A DNA stretch of 38,455 bases, taken from positions 1 to 38,455 of the forward strand of contig JBHJOP010000135.1 in the NCBI GenBank assembly GCA_050329575.1, written 5' to 3'. The translations under genes were made by a program, and so were the position numbers. This DNA is from JAUXFS01 sp050329575. Lineage in GTDB: Bacteria > Pseudomonadota > Alphaproteobacteria > Rhodospirillales > Defluviicoccaceae. This document shows, piece by piece, positions 17,055 through 25,556 of this stretch (within the stretch, counting starts at the first letter, position 1; the number at the start of each line of letters is the position of its first letter). The notes under the pieces are model-generated. The model did not search any database. It saw nothing but the letters and a program-made list of their open reading frames with translations, and was not told the DNA's origin.

Positions 17055-17074
17055 CACCCTAGAGGGGGTTCGTG

Positions 17075-17108
17075 AAAAAGCGGTTAACCGTAGGCAAGGA
17101 TTGCCTAC
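17075..17108 (-). promoter_or_regulatory. Palindromes between flgE and fliF (candidate operator or terminator)
   Basis: GTAGGCAA (17090-17097) and TTGCCTAC (17101-17108) form an 8-base inverted repeat with a 3-base spacer. Directly next to it lies CGGTTAACCG (17081-17090), a perfect 10-base palindrome, followed in the minus-strand direction by five T residues (17079-17075). This could be a binding site for a regulator such as FlbD, which controls fliF in Caulobacter, or the end of the flgE transcript. The sequence does not decide between these. Confidence 0.4.
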
Positions 17109-17111
17109 CGC

Positions 17112-17137
17112 CGCGGGGCCCCGGTCGGGGCCCCGCG
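17112..17137 (-). terminator. Strong hairpin 31 bases after the flgE stop
   Basis: A perfect 12-base inverted repeat: CGCGGGGCCCCG at 17112-17123 and its complement CGGGGCCCCGCG at 17126-17137, with a two-base centre. It is placed where a terminator of the fliK-flgD-flgE unit would be. There is no T-run immediately after it, so it may be a factor-assisted terminator or RNA 3' stabiliser. Confidence 0.55.
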
Positions 17138-17167
17138 ATCGCGACCGATCTGGCGCCGACGCGCGGT

Positions 17168-18856
17168 CTACCGCCTGAGACGGATCAACTCGTCCAGCAT
17201 CTCGTCGGCCGTGCTGATGATCTTGGTCGCCGCCGAGTAGGCCCTCTGAACGATGATCATGTCGGTGAACTCTTGGGCGATGTCGACGGTGGACGCTTCC
17301 AGGGAACTCTGATTGATCTCGCCGGCGGGCCCTGTTCCCGCCTCGCGCAAGGTCGCGTCTCCGGCCTCGACGGTTTCGTGCCAGACATTGCCGGTGCGGG
17401 CGCCGAGTCCGTTGGGATTGACGAAGGTGGCGACAGGAATCCGATAGATCGGCCGGCTCTCGCCATTGTCGAACAGCGCCTCCATGAGACCCTCGGCGGA
17501 GATCGAGATGCCGGCCAGGGTACCGAACGGCGCGCCGTTCTGGCGCATGACGGTCGGCGTGAACGCACCGCCGAACTGAGTCATGCCGTTGGCTTGGCCG
17601 ATGGACCCGAAGTCGATGGCGATCCGTTCGACGTCGATCCGGCCGTCGCCGTTGAGATCGACGTCGTTCATGTCGGCGGCACCGTTGGTGAAACCGAGCA
17701 CCGCCAGTCGGTCGACATTGAAGGTCGCAGGCAGCCCGTCGGCGCTGAACACGATGCCGGCGTTGGTGTTGGCCCGGCTCTGAATGGTGAAGGCGCTGGT
17801 TTGCCGGGTGGCGGCGACGCCACCGGAGGAAACGCCGTTGGGATCGACGGTGATATCCGGGTTGGCGGCATCACCGGCGATCACCAGCGCGGTGACGTCG
17901 GGGGCACTGATCGAGGCCGGCGTGCCGACCAGGTCGTCGTTGATCTCGTCGCGGAGGTCGGCGACGATCTGGCTCAAGGTGCGCCCGCCGTCCCGCTGCA
18001 CGTTGTTGTCGCCGAGCGGCGATGCTCCGTTGACGAAGGTGTAGGTGACACCACCGACGATGATGCTCTGGCCGGCGTCCGGGATGGCGGTCAGTTCGAT
18101 GAGGCCGACGCTCTGGTAGACGTTGCCGGCACTGTCGTAGAGGGTCGCCACCGAACTGCCCGATGGCGGCGCGACGGCGACGTCCCACTGGTTGGGGGCG
18201 ACCTTGGTGAACGCGAAGCTGGGCGCGTTGGCGTTGCCGAGGGAATCGAACAGGAAACTGTCCAGCCGCTGGGCAGCGCCGATCTCGGCACTGGCCGGCA
18301 GATTGGCGCCGATCGTCATCGTGGAGGTTGCAGCCGCCGCGCCGGTGACGCGGCCGAGGTTGATGGTCTCGAGGAAGTCGTTTGAGATGACGCTCTGATT
18401 GGGTAGCGACGCGTTGCTGACGGTCGGCAGGACCACGTTGCCGAAAGCATCGGTCGGCCATCCCTGCAGGTAGAAGCCGGCCGTGTTCCTGAGCAACCCC
18501 TCGTCGTCGCGGGCAAACGAGCCGGCGCGGGTGAACAGGTACTGATTGCCGACCGTCGGCTGGCGGGTGCCGTTGACGACGAAGAAGCCGTTGCCGGAAA
18601 TGGAGATGTCGGTCTGCGAGGTCGACGACTGCAACAGGCCTTGGACGTCGAAGCTGTTCCGGGTGCGCGCCTGGACTCCGCCCGCCGAGTAGAAGTTCGA
18701 CGTCGTCTGGCGGGTGACCAGGGTCTGGAAATCGACCTCTGCGTTCTTGTAGCCGACGGTGTTGACGTTGGTGATGTTGTCGGCGATCGCCCCCATGGCG
18801 CTGCTTTGCGCCTTGAGGCCGGATACGCCCGAAGTGAGAGCGCTGAACAGGCTCAT
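17168..18856 (-). CDS. flgE: FlgE, flagellar hook protein
   Basis: This encodes 562 residues, longer than enteric FlgE (about 400) but common for alphaproteobacteria. The N-terminal rod/hook motif is MSLFSALTSGVSGLKAQSSA then IADNITNVNTVGYKNAEVDF. The C-terminal motif is LEASTVDIAQEFTDMIIVQR and AYSAATKIISTADEMLDELI. These ends form the coiled-coil D0 core; the middle (about 100-470) is the variable surface domain. Many copies polymerise into the universal joint after export. The start ATG has AGGAGA upstream. It lies 49 bases downstream of flgD, whose product caps the growing hook. Confidence 0.95.
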   Translation of the reverse strand: MSLFSALTSGVSGLKAQSSAMGAIADNITNVNTVGYKNAEVDFQTLVTRQTTSNFYSAGGVQARTRNSFDVQGLLQSSTSQTDISISGNGFFVVNGTRQPTVGNQYLFTRAGSFARDDEGLLRNTAGFYLQGWPTDAFGNVVLPTVSNASLPNQSVISNDFLETINLGRVTGAAAATSTMTIGANLPASAEIGAAQRLDSFLFDSLGNANAPSFAFTKVAPNQWDVAVAPPSGSSVATLYDSAGNVYQSVGLIELTAIPDAGQSIIVGGVTYTFVNGASPLGDNNVQRDGGRTLSQIVADLRDEINDDLVGTPASISAPDVTALVIAGDAANPDITVDPNGVSSGGVAATRQTSAFTIQSRANTNAGIVFSADGLPATFNVDRLAVLGFTNGAADMNDVDLNGDGRIDVERIAIDFGSIGQANGMTQFGGAFTPTVMRQNGAPFGTLAGISISAEGLMEALFDNGESRPIYRIPVATFVNPNGLGARTGNVWHETVEAGDATLREAGTGPAGEINQSSLEASTVDIAQEFTDMIIVQRAYSAATKIISTADEMLDELIRLRR

Positions 18857-18905
18857 GGACTAGTCTCCTATGATGGTTGCTCCGCGGCGGAATCGCCCGC
18901 CGCCG

Positions 18906-19595
18906 TCACGGACGGTTCGCTTCACCGGCGACGGGCTTGGTTTCCTCGATGCGCCGCACGGTTGCGATCGGCACGTCGACGGCACCGAGCGAGAGGACCA
19001 CACTGCCGTTGTCGACGCTGGCGGCTGTGACCCGGCCGACCAGGGTGGACGACACGGCGACCGCCGATCCGTCCGCTCGGCTGGCGCTGATCGCCACGGT
19101 GTAGGCGCCGTCCGGCATCGGGCGGCCCTCCGGATCGCGCCCGTCCCACGAGAAGGTGTGGCGTCCGGCGGCGGTTTCGCCGGACTTCACGAACAACACC
19201 CGCCCCGTCGCGTCCTTGACGGCAATGATCGTCTCCTGGGCGGCCTGGTCGAGCGTGTAGTTGAGGGTCGCCCGCCCGTTCTCCAGCGGGACGGAATTGC
19301 CGGTGGCTTCGACGGTGGTGCCGAGATAGCCGACAACGGCGGCGATCTGGGCGTTCTGCTGTCCCGCCACCAGCTTCTCGAGATTGGCGTTCTGGTAGAT
19401 CTGCTGCTCGACGCTGGCAAACTGCACCAGCTGCGAGGTGAACTCGTTGGCGTCCAGCGGATCTAGCGGATCCTGGTTGCGGAGCTGGGTCACCAGCAGA
19501 TTGAGAAACCGGTTGAGATCGTCTTCCAGCTTGTGGCGGTCGGTCGACGCCTGGCCGATGGCGACGGGAGGCGACCCGGATATCCCCTGTAACAT
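18906..19595 (-). CDS. flgD: FlgD, hook-capping protein
   Basis: This encodes 229 residues. The conserved N-terminal region is readily seen: 'LNRFLNLLVTQLRNQDPLDPLDANEFTSQLVQFASVEQQIYQNANLEKL' at about residues 29-78. The C-terminal part is the Tudor/Ig-like FlgD domain (ATGRVLFVKSGETAAGRHTFSWDGRDPEGRPMPDGAYTVAI, about 135-180). FlgD sits at the tip of the growing hook and guides FlgE polymerisation, then is discarded. ATG at 19595 with AAGGG upstream. It lies between fliK and flgE, the arrangement also seen in Caulobacter. Confidence 0.95.
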   Translation of the reverse strand: MLQGISGSPPVAIGQASTDRHKLEDDLNRFLNLLVTQLRNQDPLDPLDANEFTSQLVQFASVEQQIYQNANLEKLVAGQQNAQIAAVVGYLGTTVEATGNSVPLENGRATLNYTLDQAAQETIIAVKDATGRVLFVKSGETAAGRHTFSWDGRDPEGRPMPDGAYTVAISASRADGSAVAVSSTLVGRVTAASVDNGSVVLSLGAVDVPIATVRRIEETKPVAGEANRP

Positions 19596-19621
19596 CGTGG
19601 CTGACCCTTCTCGGCTGGTGG

Positions 19622-21205
19622 TTATGCGATAATGTCGACACGACCGTCGGTCGCGATCCGGCCCGACGCGTCGGTGGTCGCCACGGGCGTTGACTCCTCG
19701 GCCGCGGCGGTGTCGACGGCGGGCTCGGCGACCGACACGGTCGGATCGGCAGCGCCGCCGTGGCGCCCGCCGGCATCCTCACCGCGCAGGTTGAAGCTGA
19801 GGCTGCCGGAATCGGTCTTCAGTCCCGCATCCTGGAGGGCCCGCTCGAGGCCGCGCGCATCCGATCGCAGCATCTCCAGGGTTTCGCGCGCGTCGGCGCT
19901 GACGACGGCGATGACACGGCCGTCACGGGCGACCTCGAGGCTCACCTCGACCCGGCCGAGGGTCGCCGGCCTGAGCTGGATCTCGATGCGGTCGACGCCG
20001 GTCCTGACCGCCCGGGTGATGCTGACCGAGATCTGTTCGGCGATGGAGCGATGCAGGGACTGGGGTCGCACACCTCCGGTCCTCGGCGCGGCGGCCGCGG
20101 CACTCTCCCCCAGGATCGCAGGAGCGCCGGCGGCGAGCGCGGCATCGCCGCTTTGCGGCTCCGACGATCCGGCTGGGACCGCGGTAGCGGCCGCCGTTGC
20201 GGTGACGGCAGCGACTGCTGCTGCAGTGGTGGGATGGGCCGCGTGCGTGGATGGGATCTGCGCGATCGCGGCGGGTTGTGGTCGTGGGTGCGCGGCAGTC
20301 GGATGGGGGGAACCGGCGGCGCCGTTCTCGGCAAGAGCGGAACCGCGGTTGCCGGAACGAGCCGGGATCGTGCCATCCCCCGCCACCGCGACGGCCGCCC
20401 CGGCGACGAGCGTCGATGTCGGCTGGGACGTCAGCGGCTCCCTTCCGCTAACGATCGTCGCCGATGCCGGTGCTCTGCCGCGTTGGCCCGACTGCGGCGT
20501 CGGGTCACCGGCTTGGCGAGAAACGACGAGCACCTCGCCGGGGGCATCGGTCTGGTCGCCACGAATGCCGGTGGCGGCGAATTGCGCGCGAGCGCCGGCG
20601 CCCTGGGCAGCCGAAGGCTCGGCGTCGGCCGGGCGGACGGTCGTCTCGGGCGGTGGGCCGCCGGCCGCAAGCGGTGGGGAGAGGTCGGCAGTCGACCCCG
20701 TCGCGGGACGTCCCGTCTTCGGGTCCCAGGCGCCCTGGGCGGGGACCGTTCCGCTGCCCTCGGCGTTCGTCGCCAGCGGATGGGCGGCGGCAGGGGATGG
20801 CACCTCGTCGGCCGGAGCTTCGGCGACCGCGAGCGCGACGGCGAAATCGTGCTCCGGCGCGGTCGCCCGCGCCGGCGGCGGATCTCGTCGCTCCGATCTC
20901 GGAGCCTCCCCGCCCCCGATCGGCGCCGCCCCGCGGGGGCGATCCGGATCGCGGTCGACGGCATCGTCCGCGCGGTCCTCGATTGCGCGTGGCACAGGCT
21001 TGCGATGGTCCGGACGGGCTGCGGCCTGCCGCGGCTCCACCGACGACGCCGGGGCATGTCCGGGGACCCTCGAGCGGAATGCGAACCCGCGCAGGAGATC
21101 GTCGAAAGCCTTCGCGACACCGGGCATGGTGGCGGTGCGGCCGGTCCGGCGGCCAAGGGCACTGCCCTGAAACCCGTCACCGGCGGCGATGGTTACGTCG
21201 TCCAT
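19622..21205 (-). CDS. fliK: FliK, flagellar hook-length control protein
   Basis: This encodes 527 residues from the ATG at 21205, which has AGGAAAG 8 bases before it; a TTG at 21244 would add 13 residues but lacks such a site. The first ~390 residues are disordered and rich in Ala/Pro/Gly/Thr, as in FliK rulers. The C-terminal Flg_hook domain is clear: 'SITRAVRTGVDRIEIQLRPATLGRVEVSLEVARDGRVIAVVSADARETLEMLRSDARGLERALQDAGL' (about 400-465), including the LRPATLGRVEV core. FliK measures the hook and switches export from hook to filament subunits. It is the first gene of the fliK-flgD-flgE unit, which starts in the region shared with flagellin. Confidence 0.9.
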   Translation of the reverse strand: MDDVTIAAGDGFQGSALGRRTGRTATMPGVAKAFDDLLRGFAFRSRVPGHAPASSVEPRQAAARPDHRKPVPRAIEDRADDAVDRDPDRPRGAAPIGGGEAPRSERRDPPPARATAPEHDFAVALAVAEAPADEVPSPAAAHPLATNAEGSGTVPAQGAWDPKTGRPATGSTADLSPPLAAGGPPPETTVRPADAEPSAAQGAGARAQFAATGIRGDQTDAPGEVLVVSRQAGDPTPQSGQRGRAPASATIVSGREPLTSQPTSTLVAGAAVAVAGDGTIPARSGNRGSALAENGAAGSPHPTAAHPRPQPAAIAQIPSTHAAHPTTAAAVAAVTATAAATAVPAGSSEPQSGDAALAAGAPAILGESAAAAAPRTGGVRPQSLHRSIAEQISVSITRAVRTGVDRIEIQLRPATLGRVEVSLEVARDGRVIAVVSADARETLEMLRSDARGLERALQDAGLKTDSGSLSFNLRGEDAGGRHGGAADPTVSVAEPAVDTAAAEESTPVATTDASGRIATDGRVDIIA

Positions 21206-21554
21206 TGGGTCGCTTTCCTGCTGCCAGGGGCCGCCCGGTTCCAAGCAAACGACAGGCCAGGTCGCTTCGCGCTGTCAACTCACTGAGAACAAAAAGAAAA
21301 AAAGCTTCTCGGGAGGGGCGGGGCGACGCCGGTCGAGATCGGCTCCCGGCACTTCCTGCCGCCCTGCCCTTCGAACCTTGCCGACTTCCTGCCTCGCTCG
21401 GAGACCAACCGCAGATCAACAACAGGATATTCGAAGCAAATTTTAGTAGAAAAAAATATGTCGACACCCGCTAAAAGAGCAGATACAACGCGTGATTGTC
21501 AACGGCGCGAGAATTGCGCCTCGTGGTCCATGCCTTAGAAACGGAGGCTTTGAA
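21206..21554. promoter_or_regulatory. Divergent intergenic region between fliK and flagellin
   Basis: These 349 bases must carry promoters in both directions. The part next to flagellin (about 21420-21500) is strikingly A+T-rich (for example AAATTTTAGTAGAAAAAAAT) compared with the GC-rich surroundings, as expected for a strong promoter or upstream element. I searched by eye for sigma-54 (TGGCAC-N5-TTGC) and sigma-28 (TAAA-N15-GCCGATAA) sites and found no convincing match. A short inverted repeat GGCGC-N7-GCGCC lies at about 21503-21521. GGAGG at 21543-21547 is the flagellin ribosome-binding site. Confidence 0.5.
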
Positions 21555-22469
21555 ATGTCAGACATCACGCTGTCCGCGTCGGTGCGGGGCAACCTGCTCT
21601 CGTTGCAGAACACCGCCAGCCTGATCGGCCGTACCCAGGACCGGTTGTCCACCGGCCTCGCGGTCTCGAGCCCGATCGACGATGCGGTGAAGTTCTTCCA
21701 GGCGAAGTCCTTGAGTTCGCGCGCCAATGACCTCAACGAGCGCAAGAACGCCATCGACCAGGGTGTCAGCGCCCTTGAGACGGTCATCGAGGCGACCTCC
21801 GCGATGGAGGACCTCACGCAGCAGATGAAAGGTATCATCGACTCGGCGCGTAGCGGCAGCCGGGACGAGCGCAAGGAATTTGGCACCCAGCTCAAGGAGT
21901 TGGTAACGCAGATCCAGCGCTTGGTCGACGATGCCAGCTATCAGGGCCTCAATCTTCTGAACAGCTCGACGTCGACTCTCAGCGTTCGATTCAGCGAGAA
22001 GTCGAATTCGAAACTCGACATCAAGGGTGTCAACTTCAATACGGCCCAGTTCTTCGTCAACTCTGGGGGCACGGCGCTTGGCATCTCGGCGGCGGATACC
22101 GCGGCTGTCATCGCGACGAAGCTCGGGTTTCATAACGCGTTGAGCGCCTACGCCCTCAGCGTCGCGGCCAACCTCGCCTCCTTCAATGCCAGGGCGGATA
22201 CGGCCATCAGGAGCTTGGAGCGGACCATCAACAACCTCCGTTCGAAGGCTTCGACAATTGCCCAGAATGCTTCGATCCTGAAGATCCGACTCGATTTCAC
22301 GAAGGAATACACCAACGTGCTGCAGGAGGGCGCCGACAAGCTGACGTTGGCCGACCTCAACGAGGAGGGCGCCAACCTGCTCGCCCTGCAGACCCGCCAG
22401 CAGCTCGGCATTCAGGCCTTGGCGTTCGCTGGTCAGTCCGAACAGAGCATCATCGGGCTGTTCCGTTAA
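21555..22469 (+). CDS. Flagellin
   Basis: This encodes 304 residues. The conserved N-terminal D0/D1 region (ITLSASVRGNLLSLQNTASLIGRTQDRLSTGLAVSSPIDDA..., residues 4-150) and C-terminal D1/D0 region (ASFNARADTAIRSLERTINNLRSKASTIAQNASILKIRLDF...GANLLALQTRQQLGIQALAFAGQSEQSIIGLFR) flank a short variable centre (about 145-200) with Ser/Thr-rich stretches such as NSSTSTLSV. This short type is common in alphaproteobacteria. Flagellin polymerises into the filament. The start ATG at 21555 has GGAGG 7 bases upstream. Ser/Thr in the central part are likely acceptors for the pseudaminic acid made by the downstream operon (inference). Confidence 0.95.
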   Translation: MSDITLSASVRGNLLSLQNTASLIGRTQDRLSTGLAVSSPIDDAVKFFQAKSLSSRANDLNERKNAIDQGVSALETVIEATSAMEDLTQQMKGIIDSARSGSRDERKEFGTQLKELVTQIQRLVDDASYQGLNLLNSSTSTLSVRFSEKSNSKLDIKGVNFNTAQFFVNSGGTALGISAADTAAVIATKLGFHNALSAYALSVAANLASFNARADTAIRSLERTINNLRSKASTIAQNASILKIRLDFTKEYTNVLQEGADKLTLADLNEEGANLLALQTRQQLGIQALAFAGQSEQSIIGLFR

Positions 22470-22488
22470 TCCCCTACAACCTAAGCAG

Positions 22489-22515
22489 ACCGGGGAGGTC
22501 GACCGCCTCCCCGGT
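22489..22515 (+). terminator. Terminator after flagellin
   Basis: A perfect 10-base stem (ACCGGGGAGG at 22489-22498, CCTCCCCGGT at 22506-22515) with a 7-base loop, 20 bases after the flagellin stop. The following sequence (ACGCCTTTCG) has only a weak T-run. It would separate abundant flagellin mRNA from the flbT-flaF-glycosylation unit. Confidence 0.7.
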
Positions 22516-22697
22516 ACGCCTTTCGCGCCAGCGAACTCGCCTCCGTCTTTCCCCCTTTCGCCAACCGACCCGACCTGACATGGTTTCGGGTGCGGCGGCG
22601 TTCGCGCACCGCGCGACACCGCCTCGCCGTCGACGGCATGAGGTCGGGCGACGGCATGGCCGAAACGCGAAAGTGGCGTGGCACAGGAAACGCGAAA

Positions 22698-23204
22698 ATG
22701 GCATTGGTCATAAATATAAAGAAGGGGCAGCAAATCATCATAAATGGGGCTGTCATTGAAAACGTTACAGGAAAGACCGTATCTATTGCAGTAAAGAATG
22801 AAGCGTCTATTTTAAGATCAAGTGACATTCTGACGCCTGACTCTGCCTTGACCCCCGCCGGCCGTGTGTATTACGCTCTGCAGTGCGTTTATCTCTTTCC
22901 TGACAGACGAGAGGATTATTTACGTCATTTTAAGGAGCTGATCGGTAGTTATGGGCGTGCGGCTCCCAGTTCGGGGCCGATCATCGAGGCCGTCTGCGCG
23001 TCCGTGGTCGAACAGCAATACTATGCGGCGCTGAAGAAGGCCCAGGAACTGATCGCGCACGAAAGAGAGGTCCTGACTCATGCCCACGAGCGCCTTCTTG
23101 AAGACCTACGATGCGCCGCCTCAGCCGGGGAACCCGCGCGGGACGGAGGCATGGGCGCTGACCCAGGCGGCCCTGAGCATGAAGGCGGCACGGGACGCGG
23201 ATGA
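22698..23204 (+). CDS. flbT: FlbT, post-transcriptional regulator of flagellin
   Basis: This encodes 168 residues from the ATG at 22698, with AGGAAA upstream. The FlbT pattern is plain: 'INIKKGQQIIINGAVIENV' then 'APILREKDILTP'-like 'ASILRSSDILTPDSALTPAGRVYYALQCVYLFPD' and 'YYAALKKAQELIAHEREVL'. In Caulobacter, FlbT binds flagellin mRNA leaders and promotes decay until the hook is complete. Two oddities: the first ~120 bases of coding sequence are about 40% GC, far below the neighbours, and the 3' end runs 125 bases into flaF in another frame, adding a low-complexity tail (GGMGADPGGPEHEGGTGRG) that typical FlbT lacks. Confidence 0.85.
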   Translation: MALVINIKKGQQIIINGAVIENVTGKTVSIAVKNEASILRSSDILTPDSALTPAGRVYYALQCVYLFPDRREDYLRHFKELIGSYGRAAPSSGPIIEAVCASVVEQQYYAALKKAQELIAHEREVLTHAHERLLEDLRCAASAGEPARDGGMGADPGGPEHEGGTGRG

Positions 23205-23580
23205 TCATGATCGAATGCTCGCCGCCATTCGTCTCAACTGGAGACTGTGGACGATCATCCAGGCGGAACTCCTGGATCCGCAGTGCGCGGTGCCGATGGA
23301 TATCCGCACCAACGTGCTGTCGCTTGCCCAGTTCGTCGACAAACATACCGTCGCGATCATCGGCAATCCGTCGCCTCGGCACCTGGACGTGCTGATCGGC
23401 ATCAACAGGGAGCTTGCCGGCGGCCTCTTCACCACTCCTGGAGCCGAGAGTCGGGTCCCGGCCGGCGAGAGCGCGTCGATGGCGGTCGACGGGCCGACGA
23501 AACCGGGCGCGGTCGGTCGGATGGGCCCCCCGTTGCAAGGCGATCTCCCGGTGACGGCGTCCCTCAGGATCTCGACATGA
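23080..23580 (+). CDS. flaF: FlaF, flagellin biosynthesis/secretion factor
   Basis: This encodes 166 residues. Residues 5-115 match the FlaF pattern: 'YDAPPQPGNPRGTEAWALTQAALSMKAARDADDHDRMLAAIRLNWRLWTIIQAELLDPQCAVPMDIRTNVLSLAQFVDKHTVAIIGNPSPRHLDVLIGINRELAGGL'. FlaF is needed for flagellin synthesis or export and works opposite to FlbT. The ~50-residue C-terminal tail (FTTPGAESRVP...) is extra. The ATG at 23080 has AGAGAGG about 10 bases upstream and lies within flbT. The stop overlaps the start of the next gene (ATGA), so flaF is coupled to the glycosylation genes. Confidence 0.85.
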   Translation: MPTSAFLKTYDAPPQPGNPRGTEAWALTQAALSMKAARDADDHDRMLAAIRLNWRLWTIIQAELLDPQCAVPMDIRTNVLSLAQFVDKHTVAIIGNPSPRHLDVLIGINRELAGGLFTTPGAESRVPAGESASMAVDGPTKPGAVGRMGPPLQGDLPVTASLRIST

Positions 23581-25556
23581 TGGACGTGAGCCGCGAAGTG
23601 GTTTCCGACCGGTCGTTGAACATCGCCAATCTCCACCACACCGTCGAAGGCGCCCTCGCGAACAAGGAATGGTCGCTGGTCAGGGACGCCGGCAGATCGG
23701 TCCTCGAGGAAACTCCGGAGCACGCCGAAGCCCTGTTCGCGCTGGCTCTGGTGTCGGTGCAGGAACAGGATCTGGCCGCCGCGGTTGCCCTCGCCGAGCG
23801 CGCGTGCGCGAGCGATCCGGACGTGCAGGAGTATGTCGACCTGCTGGCGGTCGTCCACGGCCTTGCCGGCGATCTCAACACGTCGGTCTATTACGCCAAG
23901 CTGGCGATCACGCTGCAGCCCCGTCCGCACCTGCGCGCCTGGATGGCCGCCTCGCTGCCGAGCTATGTCGCCGTCCTGCAAGCCATCGAGGAGAAACCGC
24001 TGCTTCGCCGCGCTGGCGCGGCGATGGCGAGCGAGAACTGGGCCGGTGCCGAATTCTGGCTGCGCCAGCACCTCGCGTTCGAGCCGGAAAGCCGCGAGGC
24101 CTATCTGGCGCTCGGCGGCTGCCTGATGGCGGCGGCATCGCCCCGGGCGGCCGTGGCGGCCCTTCGGGCGGGCCAGCAACAGCTCGCCAGCGATCCGGAC
24201 ATCGCGTCGTTACTCGGCAAGGCGTTGGCGGCACTGGGACGGTTCGAGGAAGCCGAAGCCTGCCACCGTTGGGCACGGGCCCAGCGGCCCGACGACGCGG
24301 CGATCGCCGCTGCGCCGCTGGTCCAGAAACTGTTCGACTTTCGGGCCGGAACCGACGAGACGGTCGCGTCCTTCCGCGACTGGGGCCGTCGGTTCGGCCT
24401 CCGGCAGGGCGGGGCGGCCGATGCTCGCGTCGTTGCCGCGGATGGTCCGCTCACCATCGGTTATCTGATCGCCGGCGGTCGCGCCTCGACCGAGATGCGC
24501 GCGCTCAGTGAGATCCTCGCATGCCGGGATCCACGCCGCTTTGCGACCGTCGGCTTCGGCTACGGGTCGCTCGACGCTCCCGTCAATGTCCCTTTCCAGA
24601 AGGCTGTCGACCGGTGGCAGGCCGTTCCGACAGGGGATCCCTTGACTCTCTCGGCGATGGTGCGAGCGGAGGGCGTCGATATCCTCGTCAACCTCGCCGG
24701 GTTCTCGGCGCCCGAGCTGCTGGTCGCGTTCGGAACGCGAATGGCACCCTGTCAGGTCGCCTGGTTGGACAGTCCCGCCGGCACCGGACTGACGGCGATG
24801 GATTTCCTGCTCACCGACGGATTCGTGGATCCCGATCGTTGGGGCGGTGGCCGCTACACCGAATGGCTGGCCTATCTTGATCTCGGCTGCGTGGTCGCCG
24901 TCCCGCCGTCGTCGGCCGACGCGGGGGACCGGTCGACCGAGACGATGGGTGTCGCCTTTGCCGCCGACGCGACATTGCGTGAACTCAACCCGGCCACGGT
25001 CGAGTGCTGGGCCCGGGTGCTCCATGCGGTTCCCGGATCGACCCTGACTCTCCGGGATCACGATTTCCGAGACCCGGACAATCTCGCCGATCTCATCGGG
25101 CTGTTCGGAGACTTCGGACTGGCGCACCGGGTCGACGTCTTGAGCGAGCGGTCGCCGGCGACGTTCTTCCGGGCCGCCGACGTCTGTCTGCTGCCGATGC
25201 CATTCCCGACCCCCGAGACGGCGATGAACGCCCTGTCGGCGGGGATACCGGCCATCTGCCCTGCCGGCAGCGGCCGGCATACCCGACTCGCGGCGAGCCT
25301 CCTGCACCACCTCGACCTCGATGAGCCGATGATCGCCGAATGCCACGACGACTACGTCGCTCTTGCCGTCGCCTGGGCCGTCGACACCCAACGCCGGGAG
25401 GCGTTTCGCGCCTCCATCCGAGAGAGACTGCCGCGGGCGAGAGCACTCGACCCGAAAGCACGGGCACGCGATCTGGAATCGGTCTACGAGGAGATGTGGC
25501 GGGCGAGCGTGGATCGGTCTCCGGCTTCGAACCGATCGTCGGCGCCGGCAGCATGA
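23577..25556 (+). CDS. TPR-GT41 (OGT/SPINDLY-like) glycosyltransferase, FlmG-like
   Basis: This encodes 659 residues. The N-terminal part (about 20-270) is made of TPR-like helical pairs (AEALFALALVSVQEQDLAAAVALAERACASDP, AYLALGGCLMAAASPRAAVAAL...). The C-terminal part (about 285-640) follows the family GT41 catalytic pattern: DGPLTIGYLIAGG, DILVNLAGFSAPELLVAF, CQVAWLDSPAGTGLTAMDFLLTD (about 390-412), PFPTPETAMNALSAGIPAI (about 541-560) and DDYVALAVAWA. In Caulobacter a protein of this architecture, FlmG, glycosylates flagellin with pseudaminic acid, the TPRs binding flagellin. Its location right after flaF and before the pse genes fits that role. The start ATG overlaps the flaF stop. Acceptor specificity is inferred. 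Confidence 0.85.
   Translation: MMDVSREVVSDRSLNIANLHHTVEGALANKEWSLVRDAGRSVLEETPEHAEALFALALVSVQEQDLAAAVALAERACASDPDVQEYVDLLAVVHGLAGDLNTSVYYAKLAITLQPRPHLRAWMAASLPSYVAVLQAIEEKPLLRRAGAAMASENWAGAEFWLRQHLAFEPESREAYLALGGCLMAAASPRAAVAALRAGQQQLASDPDIASLLGKALAALGRFEEAEACHRWARAQRPDDAAIAAAPLVQKLFDFRAGTDETVASFRDWGRRFGLRQGGAADARVVAADGPLTIGYLIAGGRASTEMRALSEILACRDPRRFATVGFGYGSLDAPVNVPFQKAVDRWQAVPTGDPLTLSAMVRAEGVDILVNLAGFSAPELLVAFGTRMAPCQVAWLDSPAGTGLTAMDFLLTDGFVDPDRWGGGRYTEWLAYLDLGCVVAVPPSSADAGDRSTETMGVAFAADATLRELNPATVECWARVLHAVPGSTLTLRDHDFRDPDNLADLIGLFGDFGLAHRVDVLSERSPATFFRAADVCLLPMPFPTPETAMNALSAGIPAICPAGSGRHTRLAASLLHHLDLDEPMIAECHDDYVALAVAWAVDTQRREAFRASIRERLPRARALDPKARARDLESVYEEMWRASVDRSPASNRSSAPAA

Noticed and set aside
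17072..18385. 437-codon plus-strand frame across flgE
   Set aside because: Composition (Asp/Gly/Val/Arg) mirrors the flgE codons; no family, and flgE on the other strand is certain.
19632..21170. 512-codon open frame on the plus strand, antisense to fliK
   Set aside because: Rich in Ala/Ser/Arg with no motif; the opposite strand has a clear FliK C-terminal domain. Long antisense frames are expected in GC-rich genes.
22679..22694. TGGCAC followed at N10 spacing by GC, like a sigma-54 promoter
   Set aside because: The -12 element is poor (ACGC, not TTGC) and the start of transcription would fall after the flbT ATG.
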